Shown one piece after another: positions 17,207 to 23,257 of a stretch of 31,394 nucleotides of DNA. Within the stretch, counting starts at the first letter, position 1. Each line of letters starts with the position of its first letter. Under the pieces are notes generated by a model. The model was not told the DNA's origin. It saw only the letters and a program-made list of their open reading frames with translations, and searched no databases. Source of the stretch: a virus; the IMG/VR virus record IMGVR_UViG_3300046003_002324, positions 1 to 31,394 of that record. The stretch is one strand, 5' to 3'. The position numbers and the translations under genes are program-made.

Positions 17207-17473
17207 TTACGCCCGAGGCCCATCGAGTCTAATCGCATCCCCGCCCGTGAGTCGGATCTTGCCGACCGCTTGCGCCACCCGCTCCGCCCGCTGGCGATCC
17301 CACGGTTCCCCCATCGCCGGCACCTCCGCCCACACCCGAGGCCCATCCTCCGGTTCGGTGTAGTGGATGATGACGGCCCCCAGCTCCGCCGCCGCCCGCC
17401 GCGCCCGCGCCAGATCGCGCCCATCCACCCGCCGTCCCCGCAGATACGTCACGCCGAACTGATACGGTGTCAT
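17207..17473 (-). CDS. 88-aa basic small protein, unknown
   Basis: The start is MTPYQFGVTYLRGRRVDGRD, with later AAAELGAVIIHYTEPEDGPR and a GEPWDRQRAERVAQAV helix. ATG 17473 overlaps the previous gene's TGA as ATGA. The alternative frame from 17424 overlaps it fully and is compositionally poor. The gap between its stop and the next gene (17158-17206) holds the next ribosome site and nothing else obvious. Confidence 0.5.
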   Translation of the reverse strand: MTPYQFGVTYLRGRRVDGRDLARARRAAAELGAVIIHYTEPEDGPRVWAEVPAMGEPWDRQRAERVAQAVGKIRLTGGDAIRLDGPRA

Positions 17474-17715
17474 GACTGCACCCCGTCCTGCACTTGAACG
17501 GCCACGCGCTCCGTAATTTGATAGGTCGTCATTGTCTCGTCCTCCGTAACCAGAACAGGGTTCAGGTTGTGCCGGTACTCATGCATAAAGCGTGTCTTGC
17601 CACACTCGTCTATCCAGACCACGGTCACCACGGTCGTGTCGCCTTCGCCATCAAACACTTGGACGACACGCTCACCCCCCGCCGGGTGAGCCATATAGGC
17701 ATCGTAGGTTTTCAT
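17470..17715 (-). CDS. 81-aa small protein with possible internal start
   Basis: The product begins MKTYDAYMAHPAGGERVVQV and continues TVVTVVWIDECGKTRFMHEY. ATG 17715 overlaps the previous stop (ATGA) and has GGAGG 4 bases upstream. A second ATG inside the gene (at about 17532) has its own GGAGG 8 bases upstream and would yield a separate 20-aa product MTTYQITERVAVQVQDGVQS. Both share a stop. The internal site may be chance. Confidence 0.5.
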   Translation of the reverse strand: MKTYDAYMAHPAGGERVVQVFDGEGDTTVVTVVWIDECGKTRFMHEYRHNLNPVLVTEDETMTTYQITERVAVQVQDGVQS

Positions 17716-17984
17716 CGCGCCTCCTCGAGCAAGGAAGAGGATGTCGTCCGTGACCCTGCGTTCCACTCGCAGCACACCCGCACGGCCTCCCAGTAGCCGT
17801 TCGCGTCGTGACACGGCACCCGCCACTGCTCGACCGCGTAGCCCATATCGTCCTCATCCTCGAGTGGCTGGTGAGTGTCGATGACGCGCCAGCAGGATTC
17901 ATCCGCGCCATGCCAGCCAGTCACAATGTATCGCTCGGATGCGTAGCCCCACATCGGGCCGTTATTGGTGCCGCTGTAGTTCAT
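17712..17984 (-). CDS. 90-aa small protein, unknown
   Basis: The start is MNYSGTNNGPMWGYASERYI, followed by VTGWHGADESCWRVIDTHQP and an aromatic-rich C-terminal half (QWRVPCHDANGYWEAVRVCC). ATG 17984 has GGAGG 5 bases upstream, clearly better than an upstream TTG. Four cysteines are present but without a tidy metal-binding spacing. The composition suggests a compact beta/alpha protein. No family recognised. Confidence 0.5.
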   Translation of the reverse strand: MNYSGTNNGPMWGYASERYIVTGWHGADESCWRVIDTHQPLEDEDDMGYAVEQWRVPCHDANGYWEAVRVCCEWNAGSRTTSSSLLEEAR

Positions 17985-17994
17985 GATGTCCTCC

Positions 17995-18318
17995 TCAGAA
18001 TTCTTGAATGACAATGCCGGCGTGATGCTCGATCACCGCAGTCTGATGCATCAGCCACACCCGCGCCCGCTCTTCCTGCTCGTCTGCGGTGTCGTCGGCA
18101 TCGAACACCCAGCCGTGGGCGGTTGCAGCCTCCAGATAGGTCTCGTACTCGCTCCAGTCACACCGCAGGGCCACCGGGTCAAACTCCATCAGCTCAGTCT
18201 CAGACTCGTGCATCTCGAGCCACTCGACAAGTGCTTCGGCACCCGTCCGCGTCCAGTCCGCATCCATGTCGTTCAGCAGCTCGCGCACACACTCGGCGTT
18301 GCTCAGCGTTTTAATCAT
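17995..18318 (-). CDS. 107-aa acidic helical protein, unknown
   Basis: The product begins MIKTLSNAECVRELLNDMDA. It has LVEWLEMHESETELMEFDPV, then CDWSEYETYLEAATAHGWVF and a helical end (HQTAVIEHHAGIVIQEF). Net charge is strongly negative. ATG 18318 has GGAG about 9 bases upstream, just after the hairpin at 18340-18359. The shape recalls small phage-encoded inhibitors, but nothing identifies a target. Confidence 0.5.
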   Translation of the reverse strand: MIKTLSNAECVRELLNDMDADWTRTGAEALVEWLEMHESETELMEFDPVALRCDWSEYETYLEAATAHGWVFDADDTADEQEERARVWLMHQTAVIEHHAGIVIQEF

Positions 18319-18339
18319 GGTCGTGTCTCCCTTTAAACC

Positions 18340-18359
18340 GGCGGGGCTACTGCCCCGCC
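18340..18359 (-). terminator. GC-rich hairpin between small genes (attenuator or stability element)
   Basis: An 8-bp perfect stem GGCGGGGC / GCCCCGCC with a 4-base loop lies across the stop codon of the upstream gene. Downstream in the transcript comes CGGTTTAAAGGGAG, so the U-run is only three bases. It may be a weak terminator, a transcript-end stabiliser or a translation spacer. Confidence 0.45.
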
Positions 18360-18649
18360 TTGAGTTCGGCGGCTTTCTGCCGCTCCGCAATGACTTTCAA
18401 ATCGGCGTAAGCTTTCATCAGCAAATCGAGCCTCATGTTCGACTGGATGTTGGCCATAGCATGCATGAGAGAATTCAGGGCGTCAGCCTTGTATCGCGGA
18501 TCCTCGGTCGCACCGTAGCGATTGCGGATCGTATAGACTTCCTCCGCGGCCCGTTCAAGCGCCGACGCAATCTGCAGAATTGAATCGATGCCGAACTGCT
18601 GGGCTGCTGCTGATTCGAACTGAAGCTTTTCTGCTGCTGTAATTGCCAT
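18347..18649 (-). CDS. 100-aa helical protein, unknown
   Basis: The protein begins MAITAAEKLQFESAAAQQFG and is helical throughout, with IASALERAAEEVYTIRNRYG, LMHAMANIQSNMRLDLLMKA and a Lys-rich end. ATG 18649 has a GGAGG about 8 bases upstream; a longer reading would run through the hairpin at 18674-18691. It may oligomerise. No family recognised. Confidence 0.55.
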   Translation of the reverse strand: MAITAAEKLQFESAAAQQFGIDSILQIASALERAAEEVYTIRNRYGATEDPRYKADALNSLMHAMANIQSNMRLDLLMKAYADLKVIAERQKAAELKAGQ

Positions 18650-18673
18650 CGTCGTATCCTCCTCGAGTCGGGA

Positions 18674-18691
18674 GGGGGGCCGAAGCCCCCC
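18674..18691 (-). terminator. UUCG-capped hairpin between small genes
   Basis: On the transcribed strand the sequence is GGGGGGC TTCG GCCCCCC, a 7-bp GC stem closed by the very stable UUCG tetraloop. It begins 7 bases after the stop of the 18699-19013 gene and just before the next ribosome site. No U-run follows, so a classical terminator is unlikely. Transcript-end protection or insulation of the next ribosome site is likelier. Confidence 0.5.
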
Positions 18692-18698
18692 CAATCAA

Positions 18699-19013
18699 TT
18701 AGAAGTTGAAATCGTAGAATTTAACGGGCGTGTCCGAGAGCTTGAACTGTCCCCGCTCATTGCGCCACTCGCCCTTCTTGTTGAGACGAATACGTTCCAC
18801 GGGAGCCGTCTCATCGACAGTGATTGTCCAGTGCTGGTCATTCTGATTGACCACTCGAGCAGCGAATCCCATCACGCGGAAATCAGGCTTCCACTCGCCA
18901 CGCTCAGCTTTCATCTCCCGAACTTCGATAGTCTTATCCGATACGACTCGCACGACCTCGTAGGGAGTCACGTCGCTGTATCCGCAATGATTCGCGTAGT
19001 TGAGTGTCGTCAT
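18699..19013 (-). CDS. Conserved phage hypothetical protein (first gene after promoter)
   Basis: The 104-aa protein begins MTTLNYANHCGYSDVTPYEV, continues VRVVSDKTIEVREMKAERGE, then NQNDQHWTITVDETAPVERI and RLNKKGEWRNERGQFKLSDT, ending KFYDFNF. I recall this 'Y-S-D-V-x-P-Y-E-V ... N-Q-N-D-Q ... I-R-L-N-K-K-G ... K-F-Y-D-x-N-F' layout in very many phages and prophages; function unknown. ATG 19013 has GGAGG 9 bases upstream. It is the first gene behind the promoter at 19057-19085 and so probably the most strongly expressed of this small-gene train. Confidence 0.7.
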   Translation of the reverse strand: MTTLNYANHCGYSDVTPYEVVRVVSDKTIEVREMKAERGEWKPDFRVMGFAARVVNQNDQHWTITVDETAPVERIRLNKKGEWRNERGQFKLSDTPVKFYDFNF

Positions 19014-19056
19014 TGTCAGTCACCTCCGTCGGGCGTCATGCCCAACCAATGAACAT

Positions 19057-19085
19057 AGTCTAGTTAACCCCTTTCAGGCTGTCAA
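19057..19085 (-). promoter_or_regulatory. Strong sigma70-type promoter
   Basis: On the minus strand a perfect -35 TTGACA (19085-19080) is followed by a 17-base spacer and a -10 TAGACT (19062-19057, four of six consensus). An A-run of eight lies just upstream of the -35, like an UP element. Transcription would start near 19050, about 37 bases before ATG 19013. It probably drives the train of small genes toward the endonuclease and tail fibre. Confidence 0.75.
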
Positions 19086-19171
19086 CAAGTTTTTTTTAGG
19101 GTGTTGAATTTTCCATGGGGAAACATAAACACTTGACATTCTGCAACGAATTAGGGTAAGCGGTTGCGCCC

Positions 19172-19414
19172 CTAGAACCGCCGCTGTGCCCCGCATACGT
19201 CGCACGTCCAGATGGTCGGCATGAAGCCCGGTGCCTCGCGTCGATGCGTCGTATGCACTTGCTGCCGCATCGCATCCACCCAGCCCTCCGGCATCGACGG
19301 CATCGCCATGTGTTCGGGTCGCCATCGCTGCGTTGCTGTAATGCGTTGCTCGTCCAATCGCGACAGCAAGGGGTTGCACGCGCCCTCGCAGATCAACTCT
19401 CGTGTCTCGCTCAT
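19172..19414 (-). CDS. 80-aa protein with C-terminal CxxC, unknown
   Basis: The protein begins MSETRELICEGACNPLLSRL and ends IWTCDVCGAQRRF. A CEGAC pair near the start and a CDVC near the end could together bind a zinc ion (CxxxC plus CxxC). ATG 19414 overlaps the previous gene's TGA as ATGA. The stop at 19172 is followed by the 158-base promoter region. Function is unknown. Confidence 0.55.
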   Translation of the reverse strand: MSETRELICEGACNPLLSRLDEQRITATQRWRPEHMAMPSMPEGWVDAMRQQVHTTHRREAPGFMPTIWTCDVCGAQRRF

Positions 19415-19872
19415 ACGGCCTCCTTGAGTGCCTTCAAGAATGATTGTTGTGCGGCCTTGACCGATGGCCGCGTCGGTGCCTCAGCGACTTGCGCCAACGC
19501 GTGTGCCCGAATGCGTGGCGCAACATCAAGACCGAACTGCTCCGCACACGCGTCCCAGCCGCGCTGATACCCTTCCGTGAATTTGCGTCGCGCCAATGCA
19601 CTACCCAACCGTTTCGTCTGCCACCGCGCCCCCGCAAGGAATGCCGCCATTGGCGTCAAGTGATTCACCTGTTCCCCGAGTGCCGCCTTGAGCTTGTCGC
19701 GTTTCGTCTTGCCGCTCGTGCTGCCACCCTTCTGCCCCGTCGCCCGATACCACTTTGGCCCACGCGCTTTCGCGCTGCACGCATTCGAGCAGAACCGTTG
19801 CGTGTCTCGGCGCGGACGGAACACCGTGGGACACATGGCACAGGTGATGTCGTGGAATCGTCGAGTCGGCAT
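19411..19872 (-). CDS. Zinc-finger-like basic protein, unknown
   Basis: The 153-aa protein has a zinc-ribbon-like N terminus: CAMC at about residues 11-14 and CSNAC about 14 residues later, in the frame TCAMCPTVFRPRRDTQRFCS. A basic, Gly/Ser/Lys-rich centre (GQKGGSTSGKTKRDKLKAAL) and a helical end follow. The zinc region recalls the 'F-C-S-x-x-C' signature of small zinc-binding modules that detect nucleic acid. No HNH residues are present. ATG 19872 overlaps the previous TAA (TAATG). Confidence 0.6.
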   Translation of the reverse strand: MPTRRFHDITCAMCPTVFRPRRDTQRFCSNACSAKARGPKWYRATGQKGGSTSGKTKRDKLKAALGEQVNHLTPMAAFLAGARWQTKRLGSALARRKFTEGYQRGWDACAEQFGLDVAPRIRAHALAQVAEAPTRPSVKAAQQSFLKALKEAV

Positions 19873-20441
19873 TACGTAATGGCCTTGATGGGACGACGCA
19901 ACACCGGGGCATCTACCGGCAGCGTTTGCCATTGGTTCGCGAGTCGAGCCGCGCCCATCTCCCGCAGCCGCACATAGAATTGTTCCTCCGTCAGGGCAGG
20001 GGGTGTCGGTCGACTGAGCAACCAGTCACGATGTTCCGTCGACGACATCGGCACCCGCGATCCCTTCGGCACGCTATACGAGGGTTCAGGAATGCCGCAC
20101 TCGGGGCACCGTCGCATCCCCCCGTAGAGCTGACCCATGCTGCGGAATGGCACCGCCTCCACCCAGCCAGTGCCCTGACAGCTACCGCACCGGTAGGACA
20201 CTTCTGGCTTCGGCCCTGCGGCGGCTCGAATTGCCGCCAGCACTTCGCCCACAGTCGGCCACCACCGGTCGGTGCGATGCTGAATGACCCAGTCGACACC
20301 CGCAATGATGTGTGCCGCGTCGTGATGCCCTAACATCCGCGTCCACTCCGCGACCATCAGCGCCAGCTTCTCGCCGGTCGGCGCAATAAACCCGGCCAAC
20401 GCCAACCGCTCCATCTGTTCTTGCACCACGTAACTACTCAC
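19872..20441 (-). CDS. Replication-region protein with zinc motif (possible helicase loader or accessory)
   Basis: The 189-aa protein has a helical first half (EKLALMVAEWTRMLGHHDAA, then VDWVIQHRTDRWWPTVGEVL) that resembles the N-terminal part of phage helicase-loader or replisome-organiser proteins, where 'W-P-T-x-x-E-x-x-x-x-I' is common. The second half contains CGSCQGTGW and RRCPECG, likely one zinc site. GTG 20441 has GGAGG 6 bases upstream and overlaps the initiator stop by 8 bases. No ATPase motif is present, so a DnaC-like loader is not supported. The role is inferred from its place after the initiator. Confidence 0.55.
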   Translation of the reverse strand: MSSYVVQEQMERLALAGFIAPTGEKLALMVAEWTRMLGHHDAAHIIAGVDWVIQHRTDRWWPTVGEVLAAIRAAAGPKPEVSYRCGSCQGTGWVEAVPFRSMGQLYGGMRRCPECGIPEPSYSVPKGSRVPMSSTEHRDWLLSRPTPPALTEEQFYVRLREMGAARLANQWQTLPVDAPVLRRPIKAIT

Positions 20442-21270
20442 CCCACACCTCCTGCTTTAACGCAGCAATGCGTCGCATCTCGGCACGAGCCGCCTCGCGT
20501 CGCTGCTCGTCCTTTGCGCGTTTGTCCTCCACCGTCTTCAAGTGCGAGTCGTAATACTGATGCAACGATGATGCTCTCGTCTGCCGCTCAGCCCATCGCG
20601 CATTCCAAAACTCCCACATCCCACCCACCGGCACCCGCTTCGACGAGTGCCATGCCTGTCGCACCGACGACGCCCATGCCACCACCTCCGCATCCGTCAG
20701 ACCGGCACGAGTCGCAAATTGATGCGCCAGTTCCTGCGGCAGACATACCCAGTCACAAAACTGGCTGACATGGCTCCCGTGTCGCTTGTGAAATTGTAAA
20801 GGGCTTTCAACTAATGGCGCGACGCGTACCTCTGGTTCATGTACCTCTGGTTCATGTACCTCTGGTTTATACACAGTTTTCTTGGGGTAGGTATCCCCAG
20901 TTTTTTTGGGGTAGGTATCCCCAGTTTTCTTGGGTATCCCAAGTTTTTCGGGGGTATCCAAGAACACCAGCTGATAGTAATTCGTGGCTGGTGCGCCACT
21001 CGCGTGCATCCGCTTGCGCTTCGTCACCGCGCCTACGGCAATCAATTCTTTGAGGGCCGCACCGATAGTGTTGGCACTGACGTTCAGGTCAGCCGCGAGC
21101 CGTGACTGTCCGGGCCAACACGCCCACGTCGAGCGGTTGGCATACTTACACGCCATCCACCCGAACAAGACCTTCGCCGTGCTGGAGATGTCGGCAACCA
21201 ACAGCCATTCGGGAATCATGCCGAATGCGCCAATGCCGCGAAGATGCGTGGGTTCCTGCTCTACATCCAT
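20434..21270 (-). CDS. Replication initiator-like protein with winged helix
   Basis: The 278-aa protein has an N-terminal winged helix-turn-helix region (WPGQSRLAADLNVSANTIGA, residues about 52-71, then ALKELIAVGAVTKRKRM). A repetitive linker follows (KKTGDTYP twice, then PEVHE repeats, residues about 109-147), and then a helical C-terminal half ending in a charged coil (KRAKDEQRREAARAEMRR). Lambda O-type and DnaD/replisome-organiser initiators have the same plan, with DNA binding at one end and helicase-loader contacts at the other. The linker-coding DNA is an iteron-like array, as in lambda O. ATG 21270 has AAAGG 8 bases upstream. An ordinary transcription regulator is the alternative. Confidence 0.65.
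   Translation of the reverse strand: MDVEQEPTHLRGIGAFGMIPEWLLVADISSTAKVLFGWMACKYANRSTWACWPGQSRLAADLNVSANTIGAALKELIAVGAVTKRKRMHASGAPATNYYQLVFLDTPEKLGIPKKTGDTYPKKTGDTYPKKTVYKPEVHEPEVHEPEVRVAPLVESPLQFHKRHGSHVSQFCDWVCLPQELAHQFATRAGLTDAEVVAWASSVRQAWHSSKRVPVGGMWEFWNARWAERQTRASSLHQYYDSHLKTVEDKRAKDEQRREAARAEMRRIAALKQEVWGE
20826..20870. repeat. Three tandem 15-bp repeats in the initiator gene (candidate origin iterons)
   Basis: GTACCTCTGGTTCAT occurs three times in exact tandem at 20826-20840, 20841-20855 and 20856-20870; the third copy has one change. In protein they encode the PEVHE repeats. Tandem iterons inside an initiator gene are the layout of lambdoid origins. Confidence 0.8.
20877..20962. 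repeat. 24-bp repeats with T-runs in the initiator gene (candidate origin)
   Basis: TTTTCTTGGGGTAGGTATCC-type units of 24 bp occur at 20877-20900 and 20901-20924 (one mismatch). Two shorter 19-bp derivatives follow at 20925-20943 and 20944-20962. Each holds a GGGG...CCCC inverted element and a T-run of four to seven. The local AT richness would help strand opening. Confidence 0.75.
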
Positions 21271-21282
21271 GTCGTCATCCTT

Positions 21283-21477
21283 TCATCGCGACACGGACTC
21301 CGTCATACTACGGAAACCCGGTCGCTGCTGACTCAGCGTCACGGTCAGGGCGGCATGACTGGTTGCGGCAGTCATGTCGCCCGTCTTGTTATTGGGTCGG
21401 TCGTGAGGCTCCCAGCACGTACACATCGCACGCCGGTTTCCGTCAGGGTTCGGGAGACGAATTGCCAACGGTGGCAC
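21283..21477 (-). CDS. Possible small protein upstream of the initiator, start uncertain
   Basis: A reading frame of up to 64 aa from GTG 21477, or 47 aa from ATG 21426 (MCTCWEPHDRPNNKTGDMTA), fills most of the 227-base gap between the ParB-like and initiator genes. Its stop lies in CGATGAAAGG, immediately before the initiator's ribosome site, the spacing seen at real gene junctions here. No strong ribosome site or family supports it. If it is not a gene, this gap is simply untranslated leader. Confidence 0.35.
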   Translation of the reverse strand: MPPLAIRLPNPDGNRRAMCTCWEPHDRPNNKTGDMTAATSHAALTVTLSQQRPGFRSMTESVSR

Positions 21478-21497
21478 CGCTCACGACCGACACAAAC

Positions 21498-22340
21498 TTA
21501 GCACCTGTCGATATGCCCCGGCCCCTCGTGATGGTCTTTCACATAGTTCAACACATCACGCACCATTGCCCGATACGATTCCGGTTCCCCGTCCATAATT
21601 TGCAATCGCGTGTGATTGGCGCGTGACTTATCAAACACCTTGCACCCGCGTGCCAGTAGATTGCGGCTGTCCCATTGGCTCGTGCGCGTCCCCGCAGACA
21701 TCGCGACCTGTCGGGACAGTGACTGCGCGAGAGGAGACATGCGCTCATAGTCCTGCTCGCACAACGCTCTATATTGCGTCATGACGTAGTCGGATTCTTT
21801 GTCGCGCATAATCATAATGACTGCCGCCAGTTTCATCGGCGCTGACGAGAACACGCGCACGCGCCGATTGCAATGTCCCATGAGCAGTTCCACAAGCTGC
21901 TGAAACCCTGCATTGACATATGGGTGCATCTGCGCCACCGTCGGCTTGTTGTTGTTTAGGGCAATGGCACACCCGAGTCGAAGCACATCGGTCACTTCAC
22001 GCGGTAGCTGTAACCGGTCGGCATATGACCGCTTACGCCCGGTGTCCGTGACCTCATACGACTCGACCGGCAAGCCGTAGTTCACCTGCACCTCGATGGG
22101 CTTGCCCACGAGCTTGATGGCGTGCAAGCGGTGATGCCCGTTCATCAATTGATCTTTCACGTTGAAGCCGACGAGGTCGCTGTTGAACGTCCATTCGCCC
22201 CGCTTCATGGCGGCGGCCAGCAGTGCGATCTCCTGCCAATTCAACACGCGGTTATAGGCACTCTTGGCAAGCCACTCGTCGGCCATTGCTGGCGTCACTT
22301 CCACAATGTTGCTATACGGTCGATACTTAATTTTGTCCAT
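21498..22340 (-). CDS. ParB-like/DGQHR-type DNA-binding protein
   Basis: The 280-aa protein has a ParB/sulfiredoxin-fold N-terminal region: YRPYSNIVEVTPAMADEWLA, NSDLVGFNVKDQLMNGHHRL (the 'G-H-x-R' nucleotide-binding box near residue 75) and a following KPIEVQVNYGLPVESYEVTD. A helical C-terminal domain follows. It is distinct from the ParB-like protein in the modification cassette. ATG 22340 has GGAG 6 bases upstream. Proteins of this type occur in phage replication or recombination blocks; the function is unproven. Its place between the DUF736-like gene and the initiator fits an early DNA-metabolism role. Confidence 0.65.
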   Translation of the reverse strand: MDKIKYRPYSNIVEVTPAMADEWLAKSAYNRVLNWQEIALLAAAMKRGEWTFNSDLVGFNVKDQLMNGHHRLHAIKLVGKPIEVQVNYGLPVESYEVTDTGRKRSYADRLQLPREVTDVLRLGCAIALNNNKPTVAQMHPYVNAGFQQLVELLMGHCNRRVRVFSSAPMKLAAVIMIMRDKESDYVMTQYRALCEQDYERMSPLAQSLSRQVAMSAGTRTSQWDSRNLLARGCKVFDKSRANHTRLQIMDGEPESYRAMVRDVLNYVKDHHEGPGHIDRC

Positions 22341-22353
22341 CGTTCTCTCCTCA

Positions 22354-22614
22354 TTAAAACGGAATGTCGTCTGTCCCCACATCACTGGCATGACGCACGG
22401 CGCTCGTCAACGCCGTATGAATCTGCTCGACAGGCGCAGTCTCCCGAGGCGTGTCGGGATACACACGCCAGTCGGGCGTGCGCTCGCCCTCCTGCTTGCG
22501 TTCGTTGCGGAAGAGGACGACACGCTGCCCTTGGATGGTGCCCGAGAGATACGTCTTCCCGGCTTTGCTCGTCTTGACCCACAACGCTCCGATGTCCTTA
22601 CTTGTCTGCTCCAT
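22354..22614 (-). CDS. DUF736-like small protein
   Basis: The 86-aa protein contains DIGALWVKTSKAGKTYLSGT and then IQGQRVVLFRNERKQEGERT, ending DVGTDDIPF. The 'G-A-L-W-x-K-x-S-K-x-G-x-x-Y-L-S-G' block resembles DUF736 and related OB-like small proteins that often lie near single-strand annealing and recombination genes. The acidic DDIPF tail is the tip seen on single-strand-DNA-binding proteins (D-D-x-P-F), suggesting contacts with replication proteins. ATG 22614 has GGAGG 4 bases upstream. Confidence 0.65.
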   Translation of the reverse strand: MEQTSKDIGALWVKTSKAGKTYLSGTIQGQRVVLFRNERKQEGERTPDWRVYPDTPRETAPVEQIHTALTSAVRHASDVGTDDIPF

Positions 22615-23257
22615 AGTTCCTCCAATACTCCACCTTGTCATCCACCAATCCGTTGAACGCGTCGACCTGCGCCACGTAGTCCGTCATCTCGCTCATCCAC
22701 TCAGTAACCTCCACACGACGAATGACCAATTGCAAGTGCGCCGGGAGCTGCGGACAAAATGACGCGAACACGGCGCGTTGCGCCCCCGTCACCCACATGT
22801 TGTGCAACACCTGAGGGCGATAGTCCTCGGGGATGTTGTCGTCCTGCAAGTAACGCAAATGCGTGGTCGGCTTCGGGCACTTCAATTCAACAATGCCCTC
22901 CTGTAATGACCCGTTCAGGTAGCCGTCAACGCTGCACCCGACCTTGCTCCCGGGCAACGCCACAAACCCGATTTCAAAGATGGGACTGTCAAGCGCTTGC
23001 TCGAGTGCCGACCGTGCAGCTGGCTCAAGGTCACTGCCGCGCTGCATCCACGGCGTGACCGTCGTCACCTCCTGCGAGGTGCCGGTCAACCGCTCCGCAA
23101 CCAATTGCGTCAGGTAGTCATAGTACGCGGCAGTCGGCTTGCCGTCCTTGCGTCGCGCCACGATGTCGGCGGCACGGCTCCCGGTAATGTGCCCGACGCG
23201 AGCGGCCAACCATTCCGGCGTGCCTTGCGCGGCGGTGTTGATGACCAGACTAGACAT
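22598..23257 (-). CDS. YqaJ-like viral recombinase (exonuclease)
   Basis: The 219-aa protein begins near QGTPEWLAARVGHITGSRAA, the typical 'W-x-x-x-R-x-G-x-I-T-x-S' start of YqaJ/lambda-exonuclease nucleases. The active-site pattern follows: PWMQRGSDLEPAAR, CSVDGYL (D111) and IVELKCP (E124-x-K126). It should digest one strand of double-stranded ends to feed the ERF annealing protein, whose stop it overlaps by 8 bases. ATG 23257 is used; a longer open frame upstream is an antisense-like, Arg-rich artefact over the ERF gene. Its end overlaps the DUF736-like gene by 17 bases. Confidence 0.85.
   Translation of the reverse strand: MSSLVINTAAQGTPEWLAARVGHITGSRAADIVARRKDGKPTAAYYDYLTQLVAERLTGTSQEVTTVTPWMQRGSDLEPAARSALEQALDSPIFEIGFVALPGSKVGCSVDGYLNGSLQEGIVELKCPKPTTHLRYLQDDNIPEDYRPQVLHNMWVTGAQRAVFASFCPQLPAHLQLVIRRVEVTEWMSEMTDYVAQVDAFNGLVDDKVEYWRNYGADK

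Noticed and set aside
17185-17424. Open frame overlapping the 17207-17473 gene
   Set aside because: Low-complexity Gly/Arg composition and no coupling to neighbours; the other frame has an ATGA junction.
19133-19161. TTGACA on the plus strand as a divergent promoter
   Set aside because: No acceptable -10 at 16-18 bases, and no plus-strand gene follows.
19074-19379. Open frame extending across the promoter region
   Set aside because: It overlaps the 19172-19414 gene and the strong promoter, and its end is low-quality sequence over the A-tract.
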